The notes under the pieces were generated by a model. That model was given only the letters and a program-made list of their open reading frames with translations. It was not told the origin of the DNA and ran no database searches. From Trachythela sp. YZ-2020 (Eukaryota > Cnidaria > Anthozoa > Malacalcyonacea > Clavulariidae), in NCBI GenBank assembly GCA_016169945.1, contig JADLSH010000199.1:372001-436000 (forward strand): DNA of 64,000 nucleotides, written 5' to 3'. Shown piece after piece: positions 45,811 through 59,955 of this stretch (the stretch's first letter is position 1; each line of letters starts with the position of its first letter). A program made the translations under genes and the position numbers.

Positions 45811-46150
45811 GTTCAGCATGGTTAGATCATGCAGAAGTAGTAGATGTTCTTGAATGTAGGCTACCTTAAAGTGATCTGATGTTGTACAGAACTCATGTGA
45901 GTAGAGTTAAGTCTCTCTGAGTTAAGCATGGTTAGATCATGCAGAGGTAGTACATGTTCTTGAATGTGGGTTACCTTAAAGTGATCTGATGTTGTATACA
46001 GATCTCATGTGAGTAGAGTTAAGTCTCTCTGAGTTAAGCATGGTTAGATCATGCAGAGGTAGTACATGTTCTTGAATGTGGGTTACCTTAAAGTGATCTG
46101 ATGTTGTACAGAACTCATGTGAGTGGAATTAAGTCTCTCCAAGTCTCCTC
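45811..46150 (+). repeat. 110-112-bp tandem array
   Basis: About three units with agcatggttagatcatgcag at about 45814, 45924 and 46036 and taccttaaagtgatctgatg between them. Confidence 0.9.
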
Positions 46151-49100
46151 TATAACTTAACTTAGGGAATCTTGTCTACTGCTTTTCCTATCGATATGTG
46201 AATCCTAAGGTCTTGTCAGAGATATCCCTATTTACGTTTTGACATTTGATTCTCATCCTTTAGCGCATTCAAGTCATTATAATGCATTAGACTTTGCCGC
46301 TATTTGCTTAGGCACTGAATTCGGTAATGTAAATTAAAGCAATCATTAGATGTCCGTCTAATTAGCAGGACAGCCTTCTCCGCGTTCGAGGGTCCTTGAA
46401 GTTTCCCACTTTTTCATTACGCCCGCGGTAATTGCACGCATGCACAGCAAAGTTTATTGCATATGTGATATGGTTCATTAAGGGACAAAGCATGGGACAC
46501 TGTAAACCTATCGAAGTTCCTTTGAACAAAATAAAGGTCTATTTGAACAAAGCATGCGACAGTATATAAACCCCTTTCAAAGACTTAAGGCTGGTTTACA
46601 CTCTCGAAGTTCTATATCGAAAAGTGATGTTCTACACCAAACAAAACAATGCAAAGAACTTAAATTTCACCTTCAATCGTGGACATAACAGTTGATAAAA
46701 TTGCTTAAATTTTCCGGAACACACATTCGACTAACTTCATTAGGCTTTCGCCCCCCTCTCCCCCTACCAATGTTGCTATTATTATCCCCAGACTTAAAAC
46801 GCAACATAACAGCATTGTCTAGGGGAAGGGGGGGGGGATGATTCAAAATTAATATTTAAACAATTTATACCTATACTCTGACAGATGCACCTTTTATTTT
46901 TTATATATGTAGAACGTCCGAGAACTCTGATGTTGAAGAGAATATTGAGAAAGATATTGTTGAATATTACTCTGCGACGCATTGGAACTACTCAGATTGT
47001 TATGTTTTTAGATTTGTTTTAAATTGTTAAAGTATTTAAATTTATTGTGCGATTATTTATTTCTTAGAAAAATATAAATAATATAATTGACGAAATTGAC
47101 TGTTGCAATTAATAGCGCGCGTAACAATTCTACTCTCAAGGTAATGAGCGTGCAGGGTAACTATTACATAGAATGTATGATCTGTCCTTATTGATCTGTA
47201 TTAAGCTTGGGTATAATCATCCTGCGTTACTCTAATTTCCGACATTTTTTTAGCCATTTTAATTTTACATTTGCATTATAAATTTGTTAAATTGTATTGT
47301 TAAATCTTGGTCTCTTTCTTGATCACCTGGGTGTCCTAGTTATATATTATGTTTATAATACATATAATAAGCATTATAGGCAAGGATATAAATTAAACTT
47401 TATACTGCTAGTGTATTATAAATTCCTATAAACTATATTATATATGAGTGTGGTGATACATATATCCGTGTAAAAGATCCGATATGAATGTATGATGTAA
47501 TATTGATTGCAACTCATCATATTAAGATGATGTTAAACTCGACGGTTAATAAAATCTATAAAAATTTTATATTTAAAGCAATGCTATAAATTTATACCTT
47601 TTTATACTTTTTTTTTTCTACCTATTTAAGAGAAGGAAAGAAAAAGAAACGTTAATTTTAGTTTTACGTGCAATTACTTTTATGGGTAACCACGGGTTAA
47701 CCACTATAAATATATAATACTTAATTTGTATATATAATTCTTAGATGGTTATAATCGTATAGTGGTCGTAACGTGGAACACGGGGTTGTGAATTGAACAA
47801 TATTCTTTTTGATGGATAATGGATTGTTTTGAGTTAAACAAATGATGCTAAATGCAGGCACATTTATCAGGCAAAGTCCAGTATCTCATAAAATTGCATG
47901 GTTTATCGTGGTTGGTTAACCCAAATAACTAGCAATAGGTTATACTGGCCCCAAAGTATTTTCGCCCCAAATTTTTTATTAACACTTTATATTTACAAAA
48001 GCATTAACACAGATATTAAATCCTGATACATTATTTCATTCTCCTGATACATTTACAGTTTTTTAATTTTTTGGTTACTGTTGTGCATACAGCATGCTAC
48101 TTAAACAATATTTCGTGAGCAATATTTATCCAATTTATCATATATCTTTATCAGCATTGCCTTTATTTTCAACATTAAAAAAAAGGTTAAAAACTTTAAA
48201 AGCTTTAAAAAATGGTAAAAAACTAGTGCAATCCTTAAACAAATGTGTAAAATGGGCTTTACGATTATCGGTATGTGATTGCGTGTCACTTCGAAAAAGC
48301 AAAATGTATCACAGACAATCATGAAAAATTAAGTTGGGATAAAATTGCTTACATTTTTTCGGAACACATTCGCTTAACTTCTCTAGGCATTCGACTCTCT
48401 TGCTATTATTATCTGTTCTTAAAACGCCACACTTAAACGCATGTCACAAGGACAAGAGTCTACAAAACAGGGGAACACAAGGTCAAATACAGAAATTATA
48501 CTACAATTTTATACTCTGACAGATATTAAGTTAATTTTTGGGATTGTATATGTGCATGAAATTTAGTCAGAAACACATCAATTAAATCATCAATAAATTT
48601 TTAATGTAATGCATCGCAGTTTCCAGTGCTAACTGATTATTTTCAAATGAATGCAAGACAATTACAGTCGAAACAATCGTCGCAATTAATACAAGAAAAT
48701 CCGAAAATTAGCGAGAAGATTAAAGTCGGATGGGTGGCAACTTAAATCTTGTCCGGGAGTGAGATAGGAATAAAACCTGGATTTATGAACTGGACTTAAG
48801 ACTGGAATGTTATGTTGTTGAAAAAGACTTTGGACGAGTCCTGAGTTATTGACATAAACGTATTAACCAGAAGAAAAGCTAAGATAAGCAGAGGGGGCGA
48901 TAGCGGAACATGGCGTGTGAAATAAGCTTCGGGATAAACATCGATGTCCTGTCTAGGAGTTGTCAATGATTTTGACATGAAGTAGAATTTATCGAGAGTT
49001 AAGTCTTTCTTCAATCTCTTCCGAGTTTCAACGAGCTGTTGACTCAGTTAATGAATAAGTATATACCAACTTTGGCTGAGATTTAAACTGGAATGGATTA

Positions 49101-50940
49101 GTGTCCTGTCTTAGAGACATAGAGTAGTTGTTGACATGTAGTTTACAATGTTAGCAGAATTCGCCTTCGTATCCCAAGTGTTTCCTGTCGAGTTGACTTA
49201 ACTGATAAGACAGTATAGAAGCTTTTGCTGGGAGACTTTCTTTTAGACTAGTGAGTAGTGGCACGTCCAAAGAATGTCATTGTCCATTGACTCTTGATGT
49301 TCTTTACTACTATTTTATTATTTTGATCTCCTTGATATTGACATTGATATTCTTTAATACTATAAAAACCGTTGAAAAAACAGGTCCGCTTGTGAAACGG
49401 AATGACAAAAATTGTCATACTCACAAGTAAAATCATCTGGCATTAGACAGAGTAAAATACCAAAATATTCATTAGCTTTATAAAGAGTTGTAGATAGTTT
49501 CGAGAAGGCAGTGGCCTGAAAAAAATTGAAAGATACTTTCAACTACATATTCGCACCAAAGAAAATGAAACAAGATGAGTCCAGTTCAAGGTTCCAGCCC
49601 AGTCATCCAGTCATCCAGTCCTACAATCCAGTCAATAATGAAGTCCAGTAATGAGGCACGATAGTGCTGAGGAAGGCATCTGGATGGACAAACTCAAGTG
49701 ATATAAGTATGTTTACGTAGGTTGATGTAGGTAGGTGGATATAAGTAGAGCTATCACACTCGGATGAGATCAGTATCACTGTTACTGGCATGAAATGAGC
49801 AACATGAGGCAGACTTGGAGCTAGTGATGACGGTGTATGAGACACATGCAACGAAACAGCAAACTTAGATGAAGAAAGAGGGTTCATTCATTCATTCAGT
49901 AGTCTTACGGAAAGGAGAGTCTCAATAGAGGTTTGTTGAAGATTTCACAACTATATTAAGTCAGTATTTACTTTCCATACAGTTAATCTCAATTAAATCA
50001 ATTATTTCTATACATCTATATAACTTTATAGCTTTTACTTTGATTTTAAACATCCAAAACACAAGTAACTGATATTATTACCACATCTGTAAAACGTTAT
50101 GTTGAAAAGATTATTCCAGGTACCTTATAGAGTAAAAGGTCCATACAAACATACGCTTGCGTTTTGGATTTTCGGTAGATCGCTCAATACACAATTATAC
50201 AGGTTGAAAATCGACTCGAGGAGTCGAGCACGCAAGTGACGGTAAAATGGGTGGTTTTAATTAGGGATAACATCTTTTAGACAGCCGTTTCCGTAAGCGT
50301 CGTCATGGATCAATATATGTTGAAATGTGGAGAAGTTGGTCCAAGGTCGACATTTTAAATTTTGCGCAACTGTATTCATGTATCACTGATTCTCATAGAT
50401 CAGATCTTAAAAATAATCCTAACAATTCTTGTATATCACTAATAATCTTATTGTTTACTGTAGCCTTATAATCCAAACATTAATCCAAATTCTTCGCATG
50501 GACAAGTGCAAGAAAAAATCGCAGTGTATTTATTGTAAGCTGCGTGTGTGGCAAACTTTGTTGTTTTGAAATTGAATTCAGTCCAATATTTTTTACTTGA
50601 GTTATCGATTATGTTTATTTTTTACTTGAGTTATCTTGACCATAAGTACTGCAAAACAACCGCTTTATCGGAGACAAACCTATAATAATCCTATAATATC
50701 TTTACATACTAACATGTATTTGTATATTTGAAATAATGTTTGGCAACATTACATGATCATGGTAGGTGCTTGGCCTACTTCTTTTATGAATGAGAAGAGT
50801 AAAAAAGCTAGACTTATATATTAGAGATTACCTAATAAACATTATATCTCAACAGCGTATAGTAAATATATTATACATTTGAAATAACATGTACATAACT
50901 GTATACTTGCATTTTCCATGGGTTCACTGACTTCATGCGG

Positions 50941-51240
50941 CCTAATCGCGTGTTGACATATGGCTGCATGAATATACTGAAATACGTAGACGAAAAATCA
51001 ACTACATATTTACTGGAAAAATCTAACATTGTAACAAGGTTCCAAAGTTGCGAAAAAGCTGAGACTAGTATGCGGGTAAGGCCGGCCTAATCGCGTGTTG
51101 ACATATGGCTGCATGAATATACTGAAATATGTAGACGAAAAATCAACTACATATTTACTGGAAAAATCTAACATTGTAACAAGGTTCCAAAGTTGCGAAA
51201 AAGCTGAGACTAGTATGCGGGTAAGGCCGGCCTAATCGCG
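50941..51240 (+). repeat. 145-bp tandem duplication
   Basis: cctaatcgcg starts at 50941, 51086 and 51231. The first two units are almost identical, differing for example by aaatacgtag against aaatatgtag; the third is partial. Confidence 0.93.
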
Positions 51241-51490
51241 TTTATACTAGCATTGAGGAAGGTTGAAAGTGAAACACTGAATAAAACATTGCAAAGCAGT
51301 AAGTACTAGACTAGTCAGGCTAGTGTCTAAAGTAGCAACAGTCAACACTCAGTCAGACTAGCAGTACTGCAACGGCCAACAGGGAAACCTACCCAGGCAA
51401 AGGCCTGCAGCATGTCGGAAAATTTCTACTTATATTTTGAGGAAGGTTGTCAAAACCCCAAATCCTACCCGCGGTGCCCAGGGGAAGGTT
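51241..51490 (+). repeat. Second copy of the 44.7-kb dispersed repeat
   Basis: Follows directly from the third partial 145-bp unit; same landmark words as at 44.8 kb. Confidence 0.65.
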
Positions 51491-52363
51491 CAAGAAGTTT
51501 TTCAACTCTGCCTACAGAAATAGAATATGAATTGAATAATAAAGTTCAATTAACGTGCACTTATAATTAGCCTTGGAAAATGACGCAGATATACACGGCG
51601 TCGATTTCATTATCTTACATTGCATATGCACGTTATTGCAGGAGATAGCATCTTTTAGACATTCAATATTCACGTCATTGCTTCAGGCATTGCTTTAGGC
51701 ACGCAAGCATAAAAAAATTGCTTTGTAAGTTTGCATGTTCGTTAGTTTGTCCAACTGTTTGCTATTGTTTCAGTTCTTATATATTTAAACTAATTATTGG
51801 GTCCGCAGTAATTGGCATATGCTGTTGCGGTGTCCCTGCCAAATTTTGTAAGTAGGGGTCTTTTATATATACTGGCGAAGTTAATAAATAAATAAAAGAA
51901 TGATCCACATGAGTGACCTAGTTACCTTTGTTCTATTCTATGCTTTCGCAAACTAGAACAATAGTATTAAACTATAGGCATTTGAGTTATCCAAAGTTGT
52001 GAATCGGGTAAACAGCGTTAGCCAAATTTGTCTATCCATGCCATATTGGCGTTGCAAAGTCACTTGTACAGTTTACATATTAAAGTACTTTTGTATTAAA
52101 AGTAAATAAATATTGTTGCATGCATGATAAATATTCAAACTTACACGAAAATAAATATTTGCTTTGGCAGACAGGGAAAGAGTGTTAATGCATTAACCAT
52201 TAACGTCGCTGAGTGATTGTGAGTCTAGTTTATGTTAAACAAATATTTATTAACAAGTTGTGTTTATACAGAAATATCTTTACATTTACTTTGACAACTT
52301 GTGAAGGACAGCTATAAGTGTTTTGTTGCTTAGGAAATAAATATTATTTACTTTGTCGTTTAT

Positions 52364-52507
52364 CTCACTCTCCTCCGCAGAGGCTTCTCAGTAAATAAAT
52401 TATATTTGTAAAAAGAGTCGACTAAATTCTTCCTTATATTAGGTAATTGTTATTTATGCGGGGATAATTAGGGATGCACGGGGATAAGGGGACGCGAGGA
52501 GAGTGAG
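52364..52507. mobile_element. 144-bp MITE, possible
   Basis: The ends CTCACTCTCCTC and GAGGAGAGTGAG are perfect 12-bp inverted repeats. The CTCCTCCGCAG core resembles the 41855 element. No clear target duplication is seen. Confidence 0.5.
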
Positions 52508-52959
52508 TGTATCTAATCATCTAATATGTGTAAGCTGTCGTCCGAGGTAGTCTGGGAACTAGCGGGGCTACTAATGGTATCTTTACGCGCTTTAAAGCCT
52601 GCCAAACATTAAATAGTTCCGACTTAATTGTCAGTGGAAAAATCGTCAGACGGGGAAGAGTTCATTATCCCCTTGTCACTCCGTTACTGACAAATTATTT
52701 TATATTACTTGCGGGAAAAAGTAAATTAGACGTTTTATCATTCTACTTACAAATCATCAACCTTAATTCGTTTTAATTCTTTATCAGTAGATATAAATAA
52801 GAACGAAATCAAGCTATATTAAAGCTAATTATAGTTCATCAAACTGAAAACTTATGTGGATGAGACCCAGTCCTCCATCTGGTCGCGCGGCTGTCGTTAC
52901 CAAGTTATGGTGACTAATGTGAAATAGCTATCGGAGTTAGTGAGTTTTTCACTATATCA

Positions 52960-53095
52960 TTATGTATCGACCTTGTGTTTGTTGGCAAATACATGAAATG
53001 GAAACATTTAGTATCATTTTCTCGCTCCCCCAAGTGTCAATACATTTGACGTTGACCACCACGTGTAGCACCATGTAAAACACTGAACTGAAACC
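52960..53095. mobile_element. MITE family A, right-half fragment
   Basis: Matches ttctcgctcccccaagtgtcaatac...gttgaccaccacgtgtagcacc, then tgaaaccc. Confidence 0.6.
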
Positions 53096-53577
53096 CAGCT
53101 TTAGTTAGTATCCAGTTCATGAACTTGGCCATTAGATATGATATATTTGCCCGTTACTTGGGCAGTATGTGAGGTCTTAAAACAGACAACAGCTGTAATA
53201 TAACTGCGAGGCCTCGCTGCTTGAAACACTAGGAGGGCCAGTTTCGCAGTTTGAACCATTGGGAGGGCACGTTTGTTTAATAATTTAATTATACTAACAA
53301 TAAATTACAAAATAGGATTATTTATGTTATATATAAACATGCTCAAAACAACCAAATTCAAAATCACTTCTAACACAAACAGAACTATTAAGAAATTAGC
53401 ATGTTATAATTTGTACATATGGTACATATTTGGTGGTGGGATCTTGTATACTGTATTCATGCACACTCAACTCATACACTTCAGGAATCTAGTCCACAAC
53501 CTTAATGTTCTTACAACTTTCATTCTTTAAGAATGTACTGCGGTGAAGTTGGTTTACTCTACCTAAAAAAACAATAA

Positions 53578-53834
53578 GAACTTCGACGTTTCGAGCGAAG
53601 GCCCTTCGTCTGGAAGTTAGTAACGTGGATCGGGGAAAAACATGTGCTTTTAACAAAATATAAACAAAATATGATTGCCATATTTTGTTTATAGTTTGTT
53701 TTGATTAAATCCATCTGATTGGTTTATTTTTTATCACGTGATCGCTTTTGTATTCACTATAAAAGCACATGTTTTTCCCCGACCCACGCTACTAACTTCC
53801 AGACGAAGGGCATTCGCTCGAAACGTCGAAGATC
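53578..53834. mobile_element. Foldback element with arms of about 90 bp
   Basis: Arms cttcgacgtttcgagcgaag...acatgtgctttta and its reverse complement ending cgctcgaaacgtcgaag enclose about 85 bp. Short relatives of the end sequence occur at 7077 and 10090. Confidence 0.88.
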
Positions 53835-55149
53835 TTATTGCATTTTTTAGGTAGATTGATCCAACTTAATCGCCGAATCTTCGTAAAGACTCTACCTACA
53901 CTGGCACCACACGTTCGAGATATTCTTTAAGAATCAATTTCCCATCCCAGACCCCAGTTGTAACCTTCTAGCCATTAAGGTATCAAGGGGCAACACTGCC
54001 ACTGTCTTGCAACTTGCCTATCCATATACGGGTTCCTGCCCGATATAGGTTTAATATTTGGTGGAATTTCAAATACCAAATTTAACTCAAATTTCTTGGA
54101 GTGTCATATCTTATATTTATTCTATATCTACACCGCATCTAATTCAATTACATGCATAAGGCTATGCATATGTGATAACTTCGTGTAATGTATATAACTT
54201 AATGTGTTAATGTGTACAGTACCAAATTGAACACAATTTCTGAGTGTCGGATCGCCATTCACTATATCCATGAGAATATTTTCTATGTGAAATTATCGGC
54301 TGGGTAGCATGCATGTATCACCGTGAATTTAACAATGTGTGTACGAAATTGATCACATATTTCGGGTATTTAGCAAGAATATCAGTCAATACCAAACACC
54401 AACTGTGGCTATTTCTCACTAGGAGTGAGCTTTTAATGAAAATATTTGGCCATCTGGATAATTAGCAACTTTATACTTTACAAATGAAGTATTTTGTTAG
54501 ACGTTTATATAAGATTAAGTTCAGTCTAAGGTTGGATTTCGTGGGAGGAACAACACATGCTGTTTTCGTTGCCTGTTTTCTGCTAATAGTAAGTATACTT
54601 GTATTAATGTACATGGTTAGCACATAATGTTCGTGTAAATTTAGTCACTATGAGAGGATTTTCAATATGAAATGATTTGTTTAAAATAGTACGTCATATG
54701 GTCATAAACATAGAAAGAACAATGATGCAGCTAATAATAAGTTCGTGTACAGTGCAAAGTTTGCATTTCATTCACTTATAAACATTGCTGTGAAGTCTGT
54801 ATTTTCCAGTCTGTGAATTAAGTCTATTTCAAGATGGTAAAAACTACTAACTTGTCGGGCACTCAAATTAAAGATTTCCAATAAAAACGAATACAGCGAC
54901 AAACAGCAGCTACATTACAAGACGTAACTGGAGGGTGCTGAGAGACTGCATACATAAATTATACATGCCCTAGCATTCAGTTCTTTTTAACCCGGGAAAG
55001 CAAGACAAACTCTTGTAAATTTCTCATCTAATTTTCATCCAAATTGAATCAAAATTGAATCGATCTGTCCTTGGCCTATGGCCATTAGCCCCACAATTTT
55101 TGAATAAATGTTTGATTTGCTTGAGTTGTCGTGCCAAACACACAAACAC

Positions 55150-55310
55150 ATTGTTTAGGCATGACATGTTTAGCAAGAAAAATATCGGCAAAGAAAAACG
55201 ATACTTCATGCTCAGAATTTCTCTGCGAATATACTTTTTACCTAACATCGCTCTGTGTCGAAATTGCGTTGCCAGTTGCAGCAAAAATTATCTCGTACAT
55301 AACATGGCCT
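55150..55310 (+). repeat. Dispersed repeat (copy 3 of 3)
   Basis: Contains aaaatatcggcaaagaaaaa and tgcagcaaaaattatctcgt. Confidence 0.65.
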
Positions 55311-55689
55311 TAAAATTGTCAAAAATCATTTGACTCAAGATTTTGATAAAGTCAAGAAAAAATTGAAGTCGCTGCCTCCGCAGCTTAGACAACACGCTTT
55401 CTTTGTGTTATCAATTGTCCAGTAGCTAATTTCATTTCCAGAACGTGGGCCGGCCGCTATACAGGACATCTGTAAACTCTAATAAATTCATTGAAATCAT
55501 ATCATGTTTGTGATATGACTTAACACTTAATTACGGTCTGACCAGAGTTTGTTTTGAGATAAAACTTCACGACGTGCGAGAAATTATTCTCATGAAAATT
55601 TGTCAACATGATATCATTGATATGCTGTCGAAATGTGATATGAAATTAACGTATAGTTAGCAGAGTGGGCTGTATATAGAACTGAATTG

Positions 55690-56095
55690 AATGTGGGCTA
55701 CCTTAAAGTGATGCGATGTTGTACAGAACTCATAGTTAAGTATCTCTGAGTTAAGCATCGTTAGATAATGCAGAGGTAGTACATGTTCTTGACTGCATGT
55801 TGGCTATACCTTAAAGTGACCTGATGTTGTACAGAACTCATGTGAGTAGAGTTAAGTCTCTCTGAGTTAAGCATGGTTAGATCATACAGAGGTAGTACAT
55901 GTTCTTGAATGTGGACTACCTTAAAGTGATCTGATGTTGTACAGAACTCATGTGAGTAGAGTTAAGTCTCTCTGAGTTAAGCATGGTTAGATCATGTAGA
56001 GGTAGTACATGTTCTTAAATGTGGACTACCTTAAAGTGATCTGATATTATACAGAACTCATGTGAGTAGAGTTCAGTCTCTCCTGTGTTCTCTCC
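55690..56095 (+). repeat. 110-115-bp tandem array, forward
   Basis: gttaagcat recurs at about 55749, 55865 and 55976. Same family as 45.8 kb. Confidence 0.9.
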
Positions 56096-56574
56096 AAGTT
56101 GACTCTAATTATCTCTCGTCCACTCATTCTAAGCAGAACAGAAATTGGAGACGCCTGCCCTTGCCCACGAAAGGGTTACACTTCAAAGCAAATATAGAGC
56201 TGCGTAAGAGGTTTATTCATATTCATCCAACAGGGAGATTTGTTTAAACTACTCGATGTCTCAGGGTGGGAAAATTAAATTTAAGGTCTGAAACAGCAGG
56301 TCTCAGGTTGAGTCTTATTAAAGGCGGAGTTCAACAGCAGACACGATTCTTTAGAAATTGAATATGTTAATTTTAGCTAGACCTGATGTGTGGCGAAACA
56401 TGAGCAAACGATCGAAATGGTCAGCATAAGTTTTCGTTTTCATGGCTTTACTTTTCATTCAGATACACATATATTGTTCAGTAACTATAATCAGTCATTT
56501 GACAAATTGCTCTGGATGAGACACTGATATATTATATGTTAGCTTCCAGAAACAAACTGCTTGTCAACTGAGAA

Positions 56575-56955
56575 AGAACACAGGAGAGAATGTACAACAT
56601 CAGATCACTTTAAGGTAACCCACATTCAAGAACGTGTACTACCTCTGCATGATCTAACTATGCTTAACTCAGAGAGACTTAACTCTACTCACATGAGTTC
56701 TGTACAACATCAGATCACTTTAAGGTAACCCACATTCAAGAACATGTACTACCTCTGCATGATCTAACCATGCTTAACTCAGAGAGACTTTACTCACATG
56801 AGTTCTGTATAACATCAGATCACTTTAAGGTAACCCACATTCAAGAACATGTACTACCTCTGCATGATCTAACCATGCTTAACTCAGAGAGACTTACTCT
56901 ACTCACATGAGTTCTGTACAACATCAGATCACAATATGGTAGTCTACATTCAAGA
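56575..56955 (-). repeat. 110-115-bp tandem array, reverse
   Basis: About three units of acatcagatcactttaaggt and atgtactacctctgcatgat, inverted relative to the 55.7-kb array, so the pair forms a large inverted repeat. Confidence 0.9.
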
Positions 56956-59955
56956 ACAATTATACTACCTCACTAAGGTAGGCTTATTGATGGCTTATAA
57001 ATCTGCTGATTTATTGCAATTTATTACCATGTCTTGATGGTTTTAGATCAAAATATCCCAACTCATTCGCATGTTTTCTCAAGATAATTTATTGACACAA
57101 TATAGTCAGTGTGTCTATACAAAACATGCACGAAGGCGTGTAATTGAGTTGAACTGCGTGGTTTAATAAAGTAAATTACGTGCTCGCGTTGTTCACCTGC
57201 GTTTCAATTATAATCATTCATTTCTTCTCGTCATTTGGCGATAAAACCACACAGTTAATACTCACTTCTTAGACGCGGTTGTTTTTAAGTTATTAAATTC
57301 GTTTTGACGATCTAAGGATAAGAATTTTAACCACAAATATGAAGGGAAAAGAAATTAAATTGCCGATTGTAATAAGCTGATCATTGGGAAGCGAAAATGT
57401 TGAATGCTATATATACTACAGTAATCCATACACATGCATGGAACAATGTCATCAGATCCTATAGCTATATTCCCAAGTATCGTCAATTTTGATATTATTT
57501 TGCGCGTATTTAATACTAGTTACATATGACTTCTTATATTATTAGATAGCTATATGTACTACAGTGCTAGCCAGTGAATTCAGGACAAAAAGAAAGCTAG
57601 TTAATATACATTCAAATCTTTCCTTAAGGGCACCTCTAAAACATCACTCGATATAGACATACATATAAGCAGAACGTATAATCTCGCTAATTTACTATAC
57701 AGTTACTTGATAACTCAACATGTACAATTGTACATATTTTATTCATCACAAAGACAGATTACCTAATGTATGTACAATCTATCTAGCTTATAACACAAAT
57801 GCCACTATAGACGACTCGCCGAAAACATCACTCGTTATAAATAAGCAGAAACTAATCTCGCTAATTAACTGTACTTCATCATAAAAACACCGCCTGGGCC
57901 ATGGCTTGTTATCTCACTTAACATATTAAAGAGAGCCGGTCATAAACTTATTGATTTATTACAATTGAGTTTATCAGATAAAACAACAGAACCCATGGGC
58001 TAATATGTGCAAAACAAAGGCCAACCCCATAGTGCAATGAAATGGGTTCTTGTTTTTTCATTTGTACAAAGCTCTGCAATTCAATAGGAATTGAATAGCG
58101 GTTGGCTCAGTTCAGCAGAACTTTCGGTGTGTATAAATAAGTATTATAGTTTTTGCCGTATTTGCTCAATTTGTTTCAGATTTTGTACATTTACTATTTG
58201 TATTATGTTCTTTTCAGCTACAGAAGTCGTTTTTTGAGCTGCACATTTGAAAATTGGCCAATAACTCTTCAATTGATTTATTGCAATTTACTTTGTCAGA
58301 TACAAGAGATAAGACAACAAGGCCTACGGTTTATTATATCCAACACAAAGGTCTACCCTAGAGAACAATAAAGTACATTGTCAGTAAATGTTTTTCTTAA
58401 TTCTTTTCTAGGACTCGTGCAGTGAGTATAATTTTGAAAGCTATTTGAAGTCTGGTGTCGCTCTATAGGACGGACAAATCATTAACGTTAAGTCGTAAAA
58501 TGATCTGAATTATCAAGCAATAAGAAGAGATAAGGGTATCTTGGAATCTATATTAACCAGTTATCGATGCTGTAGACATTTCCACATGCTTGAGAAAGGC
58601 TACAGTGGTCTATAAACGAGGGACGAAAACTACAAGCATTTGAAAAGATTGAATGAAACAAATCTGAAACAGAGGAGCCTGAACAGTAATATCGAAGCTG
58701 TTGAACCCTTAGGCTTACAACAGAAGGGTTTTGCGAAGAGAGTTTCCTTGGTACTCACGTAGTTTATAGGAAAGTAGATAACTGAAGTGAAAGATATTGA
58801 CTTCTCATGTACAGCTGTTGTAGTAGTTTAAAGTTTAATCTTTTTCATGTGACTTTTGAGTTATAATAGAGGAGAAAGTAACCAAGGTAAATAAATTAAA
58901 GACAAGACTATAATTTCCACAGCAGATTCTAGAAGAAAGCTGTTTATAGCACCATCGGAGTTATATTTTAAGGATTTCCAAAGGATTATACACATATTCA
59001 GGAAAGGAAATAAAATACTCAAACCCACACGACGCCAAACTTAGCACAGCAAGAACTCAAAGCTCAAAACCTGCGAAGAGTCTGCAGGCATAAGAAGATA
59101 CTTTGAAGGCATAAGAAGAAGCAGAGTTTGTCTTCTACAGGGAAATATCAGAAAACAAAGGGAAGGTAGAGCAAAGAATATTTGAAACTCTATAATTATC
59201 TAACGTTGCTAATTCACTTCGAGAACAAACTAAATTAATATACACCCACACAACTGAAGGGAATTTGCAAGAGTTAAACGAGTCAAATTTTTAGCAGGTG
59301 GACATTACAGAAATCATACTGCAAGCCATTTGACAAGTCGTGGGTTTGCTTCAATGTCATCATTGGCAAATATATAGTACTTATAAACATTTTAGAAGAT
59401 CGTTTAGTCTAAAACAAGAGTCTAAAACAAGAAAAGTCTAAAACAAGAAAAAGGTGCATGAACTGAGTCGTTTGCACAACAAATTCATCAACCTGTCATT
59501 TAGACAATATATGCATAGTGTGTTCAGGCAATAAACACAGACATCAACACAGACAAGAAAAAAAACTGGCCTTCATTTCAAAACTTTGAGGTTCAAAGAG
59601 AAACGAAAGCTCGCCACAATAGCGAAAATATCGAAAAAGAAAAGAGGAATCCTATAAGATCTTTGTCAAAGCAACATTCTGGAAGTTAACAGCAAGAAGG
59701 AATAAGTTTCAACACTACAACAAAAGGGAATTAAAGGAAATTCTAACGGAAACAATAAGAACAATCGTATGAACGTTTTGTTAATAAAGATTCTGTGATC
59801 AAAGAAGGAATTACGAGCAAATTTGAAGAATTTGCTTATTATAACTAATACAACAGAATCACGAAAGAGTGTCAGCAACCAGAACTACAACTCAATTTAA
59901 CAAGTGAACAAGAGCACGTTGAAGTTCTTTGATTAAGCACCACACCACAACCACC

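Larger units (their letters stand above)
43721..59955. other. Long gene-poor stretch upstream of the GPCR
   Basis: Minisatellites, foldback elements and AT-rich DNA. Roughly 58.4-59.95 kb is the likely promoter and 5' untranslated region of the GPCR; stops in all frames and A-rich text are seen but no clear exon. Confidence 0.45.

Noticed and set aside
53273..53530. 85-residue plus-strand frame rich in Asn, Lys and Ile
   Set aside because: Low-complexity AT-rich translation with no domain and no exon signals.
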